Part shown: positions 15,795 through 23,649 of the stretch, in pieces | Layout: each line of letters opens with the position of its first letter | Numbering within the stretch: the stretch's first letter is position 1 | Assembly: GCF_020181035.1 (NCBI RefSeq) | Contig: NZ_JAIQYY010000002.1 | Coordinates: 215,828 to 279,827, forward strand | DNA from: Streptomyces sp. CoH27 | GTDB taxonomy: Bacteria > Actinomycetota > Actinomycetes > Streptomycetales > Streptomycetaceae | Length of the DNA stretch: 64,000 bases | Direction: 5' to 3' | Notes under the pieces: generated by a model | Databases searched by the model: none | What the model was told of the DNA's origin: nothing | Seen by the model: the letters and a program-made list of their open reading frames with translations, nothing else | Made by a program: the position numbers and the translations under genes

Positions 15795-17819
15795 TCAGTG
15801 CACCTGGGCCTCGGCGTGAGGTTTCTTCGCGAGCAGCCGGCGCTCGAAGGGATCGCCGTGCAGGTAGCGGCCGAGCGCGGTGAGCGGGAAGACCTGCCGG
15901 TACAGGTGGTAGTTGATGGAGAAGTCCCAGGGGAAGCCCGTGCCGGTGAAGTACGGCTCGTCCCAGCTGCCGTCCTCGCGCTGGGTGTCGGCCAGCCACC
16001 GGATGCCGCGCTCGACGGCCTTGGAGTCCTGCTTCCCCGCCGCGAGCAGCGCCATCAGCGCCCACGCGGTCTGCGAGGCGGTGGAGGCACCGCGGCCGCT
16101 CCATTCCTTGGCGTACTTGTAGGAGCGCAGGTCCTCGCCCCAGCCGCCGTCGTCGTTCTGGACGCTCTCCAGCCAGGTCACGGCACGCCGGATCGCCGGG
16201 TGGGAGCCGGGCAGTCCGGCCGCGGTCAGCGCGGGGACCACCGACCCGGTGCCATAGATGTAGTTGACGCCCCAGCGGCCGAACCACGAGCCGTCCGGCT
16301 CCTGTTCGGCGAGCAGCCAGTCGATGCCGCGCCGGGTGCGCGGGTCGTGGGCGAGGCCCTCGGCGGCGAGCATCTCCACGACATGCGCGGTGACGTCCGC
16401 CGACGGCGGGTCGATCACCTCGCCGAAGTCGCAGAACGGCAGCCGGTTGGGGAACGGGCTGGTGTTGTCGACGTCGAAGGCGCCCCAGGCCCCGTTCTTC
16501 GACTGCATCCCGAGGTTCCAGCGCACCGCGCGCCCGATGGCCTTGTCCATCCGCTCGGGGTCGTGGTGCCGGACCCGGCGCAGCGCGAGCGCGACCTCGG
16601 CGGTGTCGTCGATGTCCGGGTACTGGTCGTTGTGGAACTCGAACGCCCAGCCGCCCGGCGGGAGCCCGGGCCGGCGTACGGCCCAGTCGCCGGGCCGGAC
16701 GATCTCCTCGCCGAGCATCCAGTCGGCGGCCTTGACCAGTTGCGGGTGATCGACGGGCAGCCCGGCGTCGACCAGTGCGATGGTGGCGAGGCAGGTGTCC
16801 CACACCGGGGACTGGCAGGCCTCGATCATCCGGGCGCCGTCCTCGCGCCACACGGCGAAACGGTCCAGCGAGGCGAGTCCCTCGCGCAGCACCGGGTGCT
16901 GAAGGTCGTAACCGAGCAGGTGCAGGGCGATGACCGAGTACACGGCCGGTGGCTGGATGCCGCCCCAGCAGCCGTCGTTCTCCTGCCGCTCGACGATCCA
17001 GCGGGCCGCGCTGTTCATCGCGGCCTTGCGCAGCCGGCGTACGGCGACCCTGCGATAGCCGCGGACCACCTTGTCGAGCCGCTGGAAGAGCCCGTCCCAG
17101 CTGGTCATCGGGGCGAGCGGCTGCGGCGGGCTGGGGTTCGCCGGGTCGGTGTGCAGCTCGTCCAGGGCGAAGGGCGCCGGGCGCACCGGTCGCTTGGCGG
17201 AGACGATGGTGAGCGGCACGATGGTCTGCCGCGCCCAGCAGCCGAAGTTGTAGATGTTGAGCGGGAACCAGGTGGGGAAGTAGATGAGTTCCGGCGGAAG
17301 TTCGGGCAGGTCCTCCCACTTCCACCAGCCGAACAGGGCGAGCCAGATCCGGGTGAAGACCCGGGCGGCGGCGATTCCGCCGCGCTCGCGGATCCAGGCC
17401 GACGCCTTCGCCATGTGCGGCGCGTCGGGCGCGTCTCCGGCCAGCCGCAGGGCGACGTACGCCTCGACGGTGGCGGACAGTTCGCCGGGTCCGCCGTAGA
17501 AGGTGGCCCAGGTGCCGTCGTCGCGCTGCTCGCCGCGGATGAACTTCGCGGCGGCCTGCGTGGTCTTCTCGTCGCGGATGCCCAGGAACTGACGGAGCAG
17601 CAGGTCTTCGGCGTCCATGGTGACGTTGGTCTCCAGGTCGCCCTTCCACCAGCCCTGGGCGTCCTGCCGCGACAGCAGGAAGTCGGTGGCGCGCCGGGCG
17701 GCGCCTGCGGCGGCTTCGTGTACCCCGGCCGCCTCGGGGGTGGTGAGAGTGGTGTCGCTGGCCGCGGCCGCGTGGGACTGCGAGGCTGCCCCGGTGCTTC
17801 CGTCGGTCGTCGCTGTCAT
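15795..17819 (-). CDS. shc: Squalene-hopene cyclase
   Basis: A 674-residue class II triterpene cyclase that folds squalene into hopene/hopanol at the membrane. The protonating motif DxDD is DIDDTAE in YPDIDDTAEVALALRR. Several QW repeats are visible (for example QDAQGWWKGDLE, QREDGSWDE, QNDDGGWGE, QEPDGSWFGRWG). The start is ATG 17819, with GAAGGGGAAG just upstream; the frame is open to an ATG at 17900, but the extension spans a hairpin and has a worse ribosome site. The alanine-rich N-terminal 40 residues vary between species. Confidence 0.97.
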   Translation of the reverse strand: MTATTDGSTGAASQSHAAAASDTTLTTPEAAGVHEAAAGAARRATDFLLSRQDAQGWWKGDLETNVTMDAEDLLLRQFLGIRDEKTTQAAAKFIRGEQRDDGTWATFYGGPGELSATVEAYVALRLAGDAPDAPHMAKASAWIRERGGIAAARVFTRIWLALFGWWKWEDLPELPPELIYFPTWFPLNIYNFGCWARQTIVPLTIVSAKRPVRPAPFALDELHTDPANPSPPQPLAPMTSWDGLFQRLDKVVRGYRRVAVRRLRKAAMNSAARWIVERQENDGCWGGIQPPAVYSVIALHLLGYDLQHPVLREGLASLDRFAVWREDGARMIEACQSPVWDTCLATIALVDAGLPVDHPQLVKAADWMLGEEIVRPGDWAVRRPGLPPGGWAFEFHNDQYPDIDDTAEVALALRRVRHHDPERMDKAIGRAVRWNLGMQSKNGAWGAFDVDNTSPFPNRLPFCDFGEVIDPPSADVTAHVVEMLAAEGLAHDPRTRRGIDWLLAEQEPDGSWFGRWGVNYIYGTGSVVPALTAAGLPGSHPAIRRAVTWLESVQNDDGGWGEDLRSYKYAKEWSGRGASTASQTAWALMALLAAGKQDSKAVERGIRWLADTQREDGSWDEPYFTGTGFPWDFSINYHLYRQVFPLTALGRYLHGDPFERRLLAKKPHAEAQVH

Positions 17820-17869
17820 GGCTTCCCCTTCGTGCAGTCGTGCGAGTCGTGCTGCTGTGGGTCCGCCGT

Positions 17870-17906
17870 CGGCCGGTGTCCTCTCGTCTTCCTGCGACAC
17901 CGGCCG
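17870..17906 (-). promoter_or_regulatory. Intra-operon 11-bp hairpin between prenyl synthase and shc
   Basis: In the 120-bp gap, CGGCCGGTGTC (17870-17880) and GACACCGGCCG (17896-17906) form a perfect stem with a 15-base loop. It is in the transcript just before shc, one of the few real gaps in this operon. It could be an mRNA-stability element, a partial terminator or a processing site. Confidence 0.5.
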
Positions 17907-17939
17907 GCGACTACGCGAGGCTTGTCGAGCCGATAATGA

Positions 17940-19013
17940 TCATCTCTTCCGTACGACGACGAAGTCGGCGAGCGCCGCGAAGGCGTCCCGGACCCGGCCG
18001 GGCATGTCGACGGCGTCGAGGGCTTCGATGGCGATGGTGTGCTGACGGCGTGCTTCACCGGCCGTCCAGTCGCGGCCGCCGGCCTCCTCGATCAGGGCCG
18101 CGCGGGCGGCGAACTCCTCCTCGGAGAAGTTCTCGAAGTCGGTGCTCTTGGCGTCCGCCGCGAGCATCTCGCCGAGCTTCTCGGAGGCGGAGCCGCCGGC
18201 CGCGAGGGCGGCGACGACCGGCAGGGACTTCTTGCGCTGGCGCAGATCGCTCCAGGTCTGCTTGCCGGTGGCCTCCGGGTCACCCCAGATGCCGAGCAGG
18301 TCGTCGACGGCCTGGAAGGCGAGGCCGAGGTGGTAGCCGTACTTCTCCAGCGCGTCGGCGGTGGCGTCGTCCGCTCCGCCGAGGACCGCGCCGATGGAGC
18401 TGGAGGCGGCGAGCAGCGCACCGGTCTTGTTGCCCTCCATCTCCAGGCACTCCTCGACGCTGACGCGGTCGCGGTGCTCGTAGGAGATGTCCTGCGCCTG
18501 ACCGTCGATCAGGGCGCGGGTGGCGGCGGTCAGCCGGCGCGTGGCGCGGCCGGCCTCGACGGTGCCGAGCTCCAGCAGAATCTCGTTGGCGAGCGCGAAC
18601 AGGGCGTCGCCGACCAGGATGGCCTGAGCGGGCCCGTGCACCTTCCAGACGGTGTCGCGGTGCCGGCGCTGCTCGTCGCCGTCCATCAGGTCGTCGTGCA
18701 GCAGCGAGAAGTTGTGGACGAGTTCGACCGCGACGGCCCCCGGGATGCCCACCTCGGGCGCTGCGCCCGTGACCTCGGCGGAGAGCACGGCGAGGGCCGG
18801 CCGTACGGCCTTGCCGCCGTCTCCCTCGGCGGGGTTGCCGGCCGCGTCGATCCAGCCGAAGTGGTAGGCGGCGACGGTGTCCATGGGCGGCGCCAGGCGG
18901 TCGACGGCCGTACGCAGGACCGGTGTGGCCAGGGTCCGGCCGCGCTCCAGCAGCGCGGTCACGTCCACCGCGGTCCTCCGAGCGGGTGTCGAGGCCGGGG
19001 GCACAGTGGGCAC
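17940..19013 (-). CDS. Polyprenyl (farnesyl/geranylgeranyl) diphosphate synthase
   Basis: A trans-prenyltransferase of about 357 residues that would supply the C15 diphosphate for squalene. The first aspartate-rich motif is in LLHDDLMDGDEQRR and the second in FQAVDDLLGIWGD; GGKAVRPALAVL near residue 55 is the IPP-binding region. The start used is GTG 19013, five bases after AGGAG. An in-frame ATG at 19073 overlaps the hpnE stop as TGATG and would add 20 residues; both are plausible. Product length cannot be fixed from motifs, but the operon needs farnesyl diphosphate. Confidence 0.92.
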   Translation of the reverse strand: MPTVPPASTPARRTAVDVTALLERGRTLATPVLRTAVDRLAPPMDTVAAYHFGWIDAAGNPAEGDGGKAVRPALAVLSAEVTGAAPEVGIPGAVAVELVHNFSLLHDDLMDGDEQRRHRDTVWKVHGPAQAILVGDALFALANEILLELGTVEAGRATRRLTAATRALIDGQAQDISYEHRDRVSVEECLEMEGNKTGALLAASSSIGAVLGGADDATADALEKYGYHLGLAFQAVDDLLGIWGDPEATGKQTWSDLRQRKKSLPVVAALAAGGSASEKLGEMLAADAKSTDFENFSEEEFAARAALIEEAGGRDWTAGEARRQHTIAIEALDAVDMPGRVRDAFAALADFVVVRKR

Positions 19014-19072
19014 AGTCTCTCCTCTTGTTGCGGTACCGGGGGTGCGGGGGCCTGCCCTGTACTGATCGAGCA

Positions 19073-20509
19073 TCAGGCCGCCTCCTCGAACGCGAAGAGA
19101 CGGCGGGGGCGGGGCCGGCCCAGGGCGTTCAGCGCGGCGTCGGCCGCACTCACTCCACTGCGGACCGCACTCTCCATGGTCGCGGGCCACCCTGTGGCGG
19201 TCCACGCTCCGGCCAGGTACAGGCCGGATGCCTTGGTACGGGCGCCGGGCCGCAGCCGCCCGACGCCGGGGGTGGGGGCGAACGTCGCCGTGCGCTCCCG
19301 GGTCACGAAGAAGTCCTTCACCACCGCGCCACGGGTGCCCGGGATCAGCCGCTCCAACTCGGGCAGATAGCGCGCGCGCAGCGCGGCGACCGGCAGCTCG
19401 ATCTCGTCCTGCGCGGCCGACTGCGACAGCGCCAGGTACTGACCCTGGTCGAGCCCGGAGGCGTCGGTGCGGTCGAAGACCCACTGCACGGGGGTGCCGA
19501 GGGCGGCGAAGAAGGGACGGGCGAGCACCGTGCGGTCGTAGACGACGTGCACGTTGAGGATCGGCGCGGTGCCGATCCGCAGGAGTTGCTCGGGGGCGTC
19601 GAGGGCGCCGGGCGGCAGCAGGTCGTGCGCCTCGCGCTGGGGTACGGCGAGGACGACGGCATCGGTGTGCAGCGTCTCGCCGGGAACCTGAACGCTCCAG
19701 GTGCCGTTCTCGTTGGTAGAGACGGAGGTGACGCGTGTACGGACTTCGGTGCGGACGCCCGCGGAGTCGAGCGCCTTGCGGGCCAGCCGGTCGTGCAGTT
19801 CGCCCAGCGGGACGCGGGCCCAGCCGATGTCGGCCGCGCCCGGGTCGGACAGCAGACCGGTCTTGAACACCATCGCGGCGAGCCCCAGCGAGGCGTCGCC
19901 CGCGACCGCGTTGAGGGTGGCGACCCCGACCAGGTCCCACAGGGCCTCGACGGCGCGCGTCGACTGGCCGTGCGCGGCCAGCCAGCTGCCGAAGTCCTGC
20001 GTGTCCAGGGTCGGATCGGCGAGGTCGAGCCCCTTGAGCGCGAGCGCGGCACGCCCGACCGCGGCCCGCTCGGCCAGCGACAGATGCGGATACGTGGCGA
20101 GGCTGCGCCCCAGGTGGAGGGGGACGGGCAGTGCGTCGCGCCGCAGCCGGCCGAGCCGTCTGCCCTCGGGCCTGGCGACGTCGACGACGGGCACGTCGAG
20201 GCGGTCCTGCAGCGGTGCCAGCGCCGTGCCCTCGATCCGGTCGAGGAACCAGCGGTAGGCGGTGCAGCAGCGCAGGTACACGTGCTGGCCGTTGTCGACG
20301 GTCAGTTCGCCGCGCTGGAAGGAGAAGGCGAGGCCGCCCAGCCTCGGCCTGCCTTCGAGCAGGGTGACGCGGACACCCGCGTCCGCGAGCGCGAGCGCGG
20401 CGGTGATGCCGGCGAGCCCGCCGCCGACCACGACGGCGCTGCGGCCTGCCGGACCCTCGGCTCCCGCGATGTCAGCGTGCGCCTGTGCGGGGCGCGAGCC
20501 GTCGCTCAT
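19073..20509 (-). CDS. hpnE: Hydroxysqualene dehydroxylase HpnE
   Basis: A 478-residue FAD-dependent amine-oxidase/phytoene-desaturase-fold protein that reduces hydroxysqualene to squalene, the third HpnCDE step. The dinucleotide motif is near the N-terminus (VVVGGGLAGITAALALADAG, then LLEGRPRLGG) and the C-terminal FAD motif reads SGLYLAGAWTATGWPATMESAVRSG. The start is ATG 20509, with GGAAGGA upstream. Its ATG overlaps the stop of a 42-residue ORF. Confidence 0.93.
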   Translation of the reverse strand: MSDGSRPAQAHADIAGAEGPAGRSAVVVGGGLAGITAALALADAGVRVTLLEGRPRLGGLAFSFQRGELTVDNGQHVYLRCCTAYRWFLDRIEGTALAPLQDRLDVPVVDVARPEGRRLGRLRRDALPVPLHLGRSLATYPHLSLAERAAVGRAALALKGLDLADPTLDTQDFGSWLAAHGQSTRAVEALWDLVGVATLNAVAGDASLGLAAMVFKTGLLSDPGAADIGWARVPLGELHDRLARKALDSAGVRTEVRTRVTSVSTNENGTWSVQVPGETLHTDAVVLAVPQREAHDLLPPGALDAPEQLLRIGTAPILNVHVVYDRTVLARPFFAALGTPVQWVFDRTDASGLDQGQYLALSQSAAQDEIELPVAALRARYLPELERLIPGTRGAVVKDFFVTRERTATFAPTPGVGRLRPGARTKASGLYLAGAWTATGWPATMESAVRSGVSAADAALNALGRPRPRRLFAFEEAA

Positions 20510-20634
20510 CGTGCGTCCTTCCCTGCCTGCCGACCGTGCTGGTTGAACGGTGCACGCTCGGCCGTCGCAGTCAGGGACGCCACGCCGCAGCCGAGGGTTG
20601 CCTGCCGCATGTCTCCTGGTTCGGTGAGGTCCAT
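20506..20634 (-). CDS. 42-aa ORF between hpnD and hpnE (DUF6380-like)
   Basis: A complete ORF from ATG 20634 to TGA 20506 fills the only gap between hpnD and hpnE. Its ATG shares a base with the hpnD stop (TGATG) and its TGA overlaps the hpnE start (ATGA), so ribosomes can pass through all three. The protein begins MDLTEPGDMRQATLG and continues VASLTATAERAPF, ending in a basic GRQAGKDAR. The pattern RxATLxxxxASLTATAxRAPF is one I associate with the tiny DUF6380 proteins of Streptomyces. No signal peptide or membrane segment is seen; function unknown. Confidence 0.6.
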   Translation of the reverse strand: MDLTEPGDMRQATLGCGVASLTATAERAPFNQHGRQAGKDAR

Positions 20635-21596
20635 CAGGCGCGCCTCCTGACGGACCGCGGCGCGACATGGCGGGTCACATGCCGGGTGTCGAGCCCGGAC
20701 AGACCGCGCACGGCGACGTAGGCCTTCTCGCGGCCGGGCAGCGAGACGCGGCCGCGCAGTACGGCTTCGGGGTCGCGCTCGATGCGGTCCAGCAGCCGGC
20801 GGTAGATGCCGGCCATGGCGGCCACGCAGGCGCCGCTGCGCCGGTCGAGCATGGGCAGCAACCGGTAGCCCTCGGCGAAAAGGGCGCGGGCCCGCCGTAC
20901 TTCGAAGTGCACGAGGCCCGCGAAGTCGGAGCCCTCCGGTGGCGTCGGCCCGCCGAACCCGGCCGAGCAGCCGAACTTGGCCAGGTCGTCGGCGGGCAGA
21001 TAGGTACGGCCGTTCTGGGCGTCCTCGCGGACGTCTCTGAGGATGTTGGTGAGCTGCAGGGCGAGGCCGAGGGTGTCGGCGTACTCACCGGCGCGCTCGG
21101 CGCCGCGCGCTCCCGGTTCGGTGCCAAACACGCCGAGCGAGAGCCGGCCGACGGCACCGGCGACACACCGGCAGTAGACCTTCAGGTCGTCCCAGGTCTC
21201 GTAGGTCTGCCCGCGTACGTCCATCTCGACGCCGTCGATCAGCTCGTCCAGGCCGCCGAGCGGGATCGGGAAGGCGCGGGCGGCGTGGTCGAGGGCGACG
21301 GCCACCGGGTCGGTGTCGTCCTCGCCGACCCGGCCGTCGCCGACCCGGGCGAGCAGGGCCCGGGTGTCCTGAAGACGGGTCAGCTTGGTCTCGCCGGGCA
21401 GGTCGCCGTCGCCGATGTCGTCCACGCGCCGGGAGAACGCGTACAGCGCCGACATGGCGCGGCGCTTGGGCGTGGGCAGCAGCCGGATGCCGTACGCGAA
21501 GTTACGGGCCTGCTGCCCGGTGACGGCCTCGCAGTAGCTGTAGGCGGCGAGTACCGGCGCGGACACATGCGACGGAGACTCCACGGTCCGGATCAC
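20634..21596 (-). CDS. hpnD: Presqualene diphosphate synthase HpnD
   Basis: A 320-residue squalene/phytoene-synthase-fold enzyme that joins two farnesyl diphosphates to presqualene diphosphate. The two aspartate-rich motifs are SRRVDDIGDGD (about residue 55) and LTNILRDVREDA (about 180). It starts at GTG 21596 with GAGGAG four bases upstream, and its GTG overlaps the hpnC stop (GTGA). The symbol rests on operon position and on motifs shared with other HpnD proteins; sequence alone does not separate it perfectly from phytoene synthase. Confidence 0.93.
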   Translation of the reverse strand: MIRTVESPSHVSAPVLAAYSYCEAVTGQQARNFAYGIRLLPTPKRRAMSALYAFSRRVDDIGDGDLPGETKLTRLQDTRALLARVGDGRVGEDDTDPVAVALDHAARAFPIPLGGLDELIDGVEMDVRGQTYETWDDLKVYCRCVAGAVGRLSLGVFGTEPGARGAERAGEYADTLGLALQLTNILRDVREDAQNGRTYLPADDLAKFGCSAGFGGPTPPEGSDFAGLVHFEVRRARALFAEGYRLLPMLDRRSGACVAAMAGIYRRLLDRIERDPEAVLRGRVSLPGREKAYVAVRGLSGLDTRHVTRHVAPRSVRRRA

Positions 21597-22489
21597 CCCT
21601 CTCCTCGCAGGATCACGCCCGCCTCACGCAGCAACTGGACCTTGCCGGGCATGGGCGGGCCGGGAAGTACGTCGTATTCGGCGGCGGCGATCGCCCGGAT
21701 CGCCGCCCTTCCCCCCGCCACGAACCCTGCGAGCAGCAGCTTCAACCTGCCGTGGACGCTACCCACGAGGGGGGCGCCTTCATTCAGCAGATCGCGGGCG
21801 CGTTGCGCTTCGTATGCAACCAGGGCGCGCACCGATGCGCCCCCGGTTTTCTCGCCAAGATCCGTTTCCTGGACGTGAAAGCGCTTCATGTCCTCGGCCG
21901 GGAGGTAGATCCGGTCCCGGCCGAGGTCCTCGGCGACGTCCTGGAGGTGCTCGACGATCTGCAGGGCGGTGCAGATGGCGTCGGACAGGCGGATCCGCTC
22001 GGGGGTCGCGGTGCCGGTGACGCCGAGGACGAGGCGGCCCACGGGGTTGGCGGACAGTTCGCAGTAGGCGAGGAGGTCGTCGTAGGTCTCGTACCGGCTG
22101 ACGAGTTGGTCCTGACGGTTGGCGGCGATCAGGCCGAGGAAGGGCTCGGGGGTCAGGCCGCGGCGCCGGACGGTGGGCTGGAGGCGGCGCAGCAGCGGGT
22201 GGCTCGGGGTGCCGTCGAAGACCCGGCGCAGATCGGCCTCGAAGGCGTCGAGCAGGATCAGGCGGTCCTCGGCGTCGGCGGCCGGCACGCCGAGCAGCCG
22301 GGCGTCGGCGCCGCCGGGGGCGAGGTCGCCGTCGCCGATGTCGTCCACGAGGCGGGCGAAGCCGTAGACGGCCATGAGGTCGTCGCGCCAGGCCCGGGGC
22401 AGGAAAAAGGGGGCCACGGGGAAGTTCTCGCTCGCGGCTTTGTCCAGGGTGGCGCGTTCCGGGCCCGGCGCCGTCTCGGTCGCCGTCAT
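21593..22489 (-). CDS. hpnC: Squalene synthase HpnC (presqualene diphosphate to hydroxysqualene)
   Basis: A 298-residue squalene/phytoene-synthase-family protein. The motifs FARLVDDIGDGD (about residue 46) and VEHLQDVAEDLGRDR (about 180) carry the aspartates. HpnC converts presqualene diphosphate to hydroxysqualene. It starts at ATG 22489, overlapping the stop of a 21-codon leader ORF; an in-frame ATG at 22519 would add ten residues but has no better ribosome site. It is the first enzyme gene of the hopanoid operon. Confidence 0.92.
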   Translation of the reverse strand: MTATETAPGPERATLDKAASENFPVAPFFLPRAWRDDLMAVYGFARLVDDIGDGDLAPGGADARLLGVPAADAEDRLILLDAFEADLRRVFDGTPSHPLLRRLQPTVRRRGLTPEPFLGLIAANRQDQLVSRYETYDDLLAYCELSANPVGRLVLGVTGTATPERIRLSDAICTALQIVEHLQDVAEDLGRDRIYLPAEDMKRFHVQETDLGEKTGGASVRALVAYEAQRARDLLNEGAPLVGSVHGRLKLLLAGFVAGGRAAIRAIAAAEYDVLPGPPMPGKVQLLREAGVILRGEG

Positions 22490-22551
22490 CGCCCGCTGCC
22501 CGGGGCGGGGACGGCACATGCTGCGTTGAGCAGGGGAGTCTCCGTAGCCAT
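22486..22551 (-). CDS. Putative 21-aa leader ORF coupled to hpnC
   Basis: ATG 22551 to TGA 22486 encodes 21 residues (MATETPLLNAACAV...) and its TGA overlaps the hpnC ATG as ATGA. GGGAG lies 11 bases upstream; an in-frame GTG at 22560 is closer to it. hpnC itself has only a weak ribosome site, so the leader may load ribosomes for it. No family is recognised and the peptide may have no role of its own. Confidence 0.4.
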   Translation of the reverse strand: MATETPLLNAACAVPAPGSGR

Positions 22552-22848
22552 CGCCGTCACATCTCCCGTTCTACACTGCGGATCCAATACACACTATTTC
22601 GGACACGCCGCCCGGCAATCCGGGGGACGCCCTGGCGCAGGGTGTCGCGCATTATCGCCCCACTTGCCGCTTTCCGGCACCGGTACAGCTTACGTTGTAC
22701 AACGCATCGAGGTTCGTCGGGGTGTCCTGCAGATCACAACAACACACCGATCGGCGTCAAGATTCCCTGCGCCAGCCGGAGTTGACGTTTCCTTTGCGGC
22801 GCGGGGCCCAGCCGGACGGCTGCCGGCGGACCCCTGGCCGAAAACAGG
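22490..22848. promoter_or_regulatory. Hopanoid operon promoter region (about 360 bp)
   Basis: This gap separates the end of the exporter operon from the hopanoid operon. On the minus strand a -35-like TTGCCG (complement of 22613-22618) and a -10-like TAGTGT (complement of 22591-22596) are 16 bp apart, placing a transcript start near 22584, just before the leader ORF. Farther upstream is the palindrome at 22693-22704. No other gene is visible; 22705-22848 shows nothing I can name. Confidence 0.45.
22693..22704. promoter_or_regulatory. Perfect 12-bp palindrome CGTTGTACAACG
   Basis: CGTTGTACAACG reads identically on both strands and stands in an unusually A/T-rich patch about 75 bp upstream of the proposed hopanoid -35 box. 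It is a candidate regulator site; the regulator is unknown. Confidence 0.45.
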
Positions 22849-23649
22849 CTACTTGCCCGTGAACTTCTCGTACTCCCTCAGCACCTCGCCGGTCGGCCCG
22901 TCCATCCGCAGCTCGCCGCGCTCCAGCCACAGGACCCGGTCGCAGGTGTCCCGGATGGAGTTGTTGTTGTGGCTGACCAGAAAGACCGTGCCGGCCTCCT
23001 TGCGCAGCTCCCGGATGCGCTCCTCGGAGCGCTTCTGGAACCCCCGGTCACCGGTGGCGAGGGCCTCATCGATCATGAGGACGTCGTGGTCCTTGGCGGC
23101 GGCGATGGAGAAGCGCAGCCGGGCGGCCATGCCGGAGGAGTACGTGCGCATCGGCAGGGTGATGAAGTCGCCCTTCTCGTTGATGCCCGAGAAGTCGACG
23201 ATCTCCTGGTAACGCTGCTTGATCTGCTCCCGGGACATGCCCATGGCGAGACCGCCGAGGATGACGTTGCGCTCGCCGGTGAGGTCGTTCATCAGGGCCG
23301 CGTTGACGCCCAGCAGCGAGGGCTGGCCGTCGGTGTAGACCTTGCCGCGCTCGGCGGGCAGCAGACCGGCGATGGCGCGCAGCAGGGTCGACTTGCCGGA
23401 GCCGTTGGAGCCGATCAGGCCGATGGCCTCGCCGCGGTGGGCGACGAAGGACACCCCGCGCACGGCGTGCACCGTGCGCACGCCCCTTGCCGCGTCGTCG
23501 GAGCCCCGCCTGAGGATGCGGCTCAGCGCGGCCGTCGCGCTGCCCTTGCCGGTCTTCGCACCGTTGACCCGGTAGACGATGTGCAGGTCGTCCGCGATGA
23601 CGGTGGGCCGGCGCCCGACCGTGCCCGGTGCGGTCAGCGGCTCAGCCAC
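22849..23649 (-). CDS. ABC exporter ATPase, Wzt/TagH-like
   Basis: A 266-residue ATP-binding subunit for polysaccharide or teichoic-acid-type export. Walker A is GSNGSGKST at 80-88, the signature is TYSSGMAARLRFS, and Walker B is HDVLMIDEALATGD. The VFLVSHNNNSIRDTCDRVLWLERG tail is typical of Wzt/TagH. The N-terminal 20 residues before the ABC domain are a short leader; no C-terminal carbohydrate-binding module is present. GTG 23649 overlaps the permease stop by eight bases. It is the last gene of the seven-gene operon. Confidence 0.9.
   Translation of the reverse strand: MAEPLTAPGTVGRRPTVIADDLHIVYRVNGAKTGKGSATAALSRILRRGSDDAARGVRTVHAVRGVSFVAHRGEAIGLIGSNGSGKSTLLRAIAGLLPAERGKVYTDGQPSLLGVNAALMNDLTGERNVILGGLAMGMSREQIKQRYQEIVDFSGINEKGDFITLPMRTYSSGMAARLRFSIAAAKDHDVLMIDEALATGDRGFQKRSEERIRELRKEAGTVFLVSHNNNSIRDTCDRVLWLERGELRMDGPTGEVLREYEKFTGK

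Noticed and set aside
17820..17900. Upstream ATG 17900 as the start of squalene-hopene cyclase
   Set aside because: The extension reads through a perfect hairpin and has a worse ribosome site than ATG 17819, and the shorter N-terminus (MTATTDG) matches what I recall of other Streptomyces cyclases.
13539..17936. Very long open frame on the + strand opposite ispG, hpnH, hpnG and shc
   Set aside because: It is antisense to four well-supported genes and its protein is low-complexity Arg/Ala/Gly-rich; long antisense frames are normal at this GC content.
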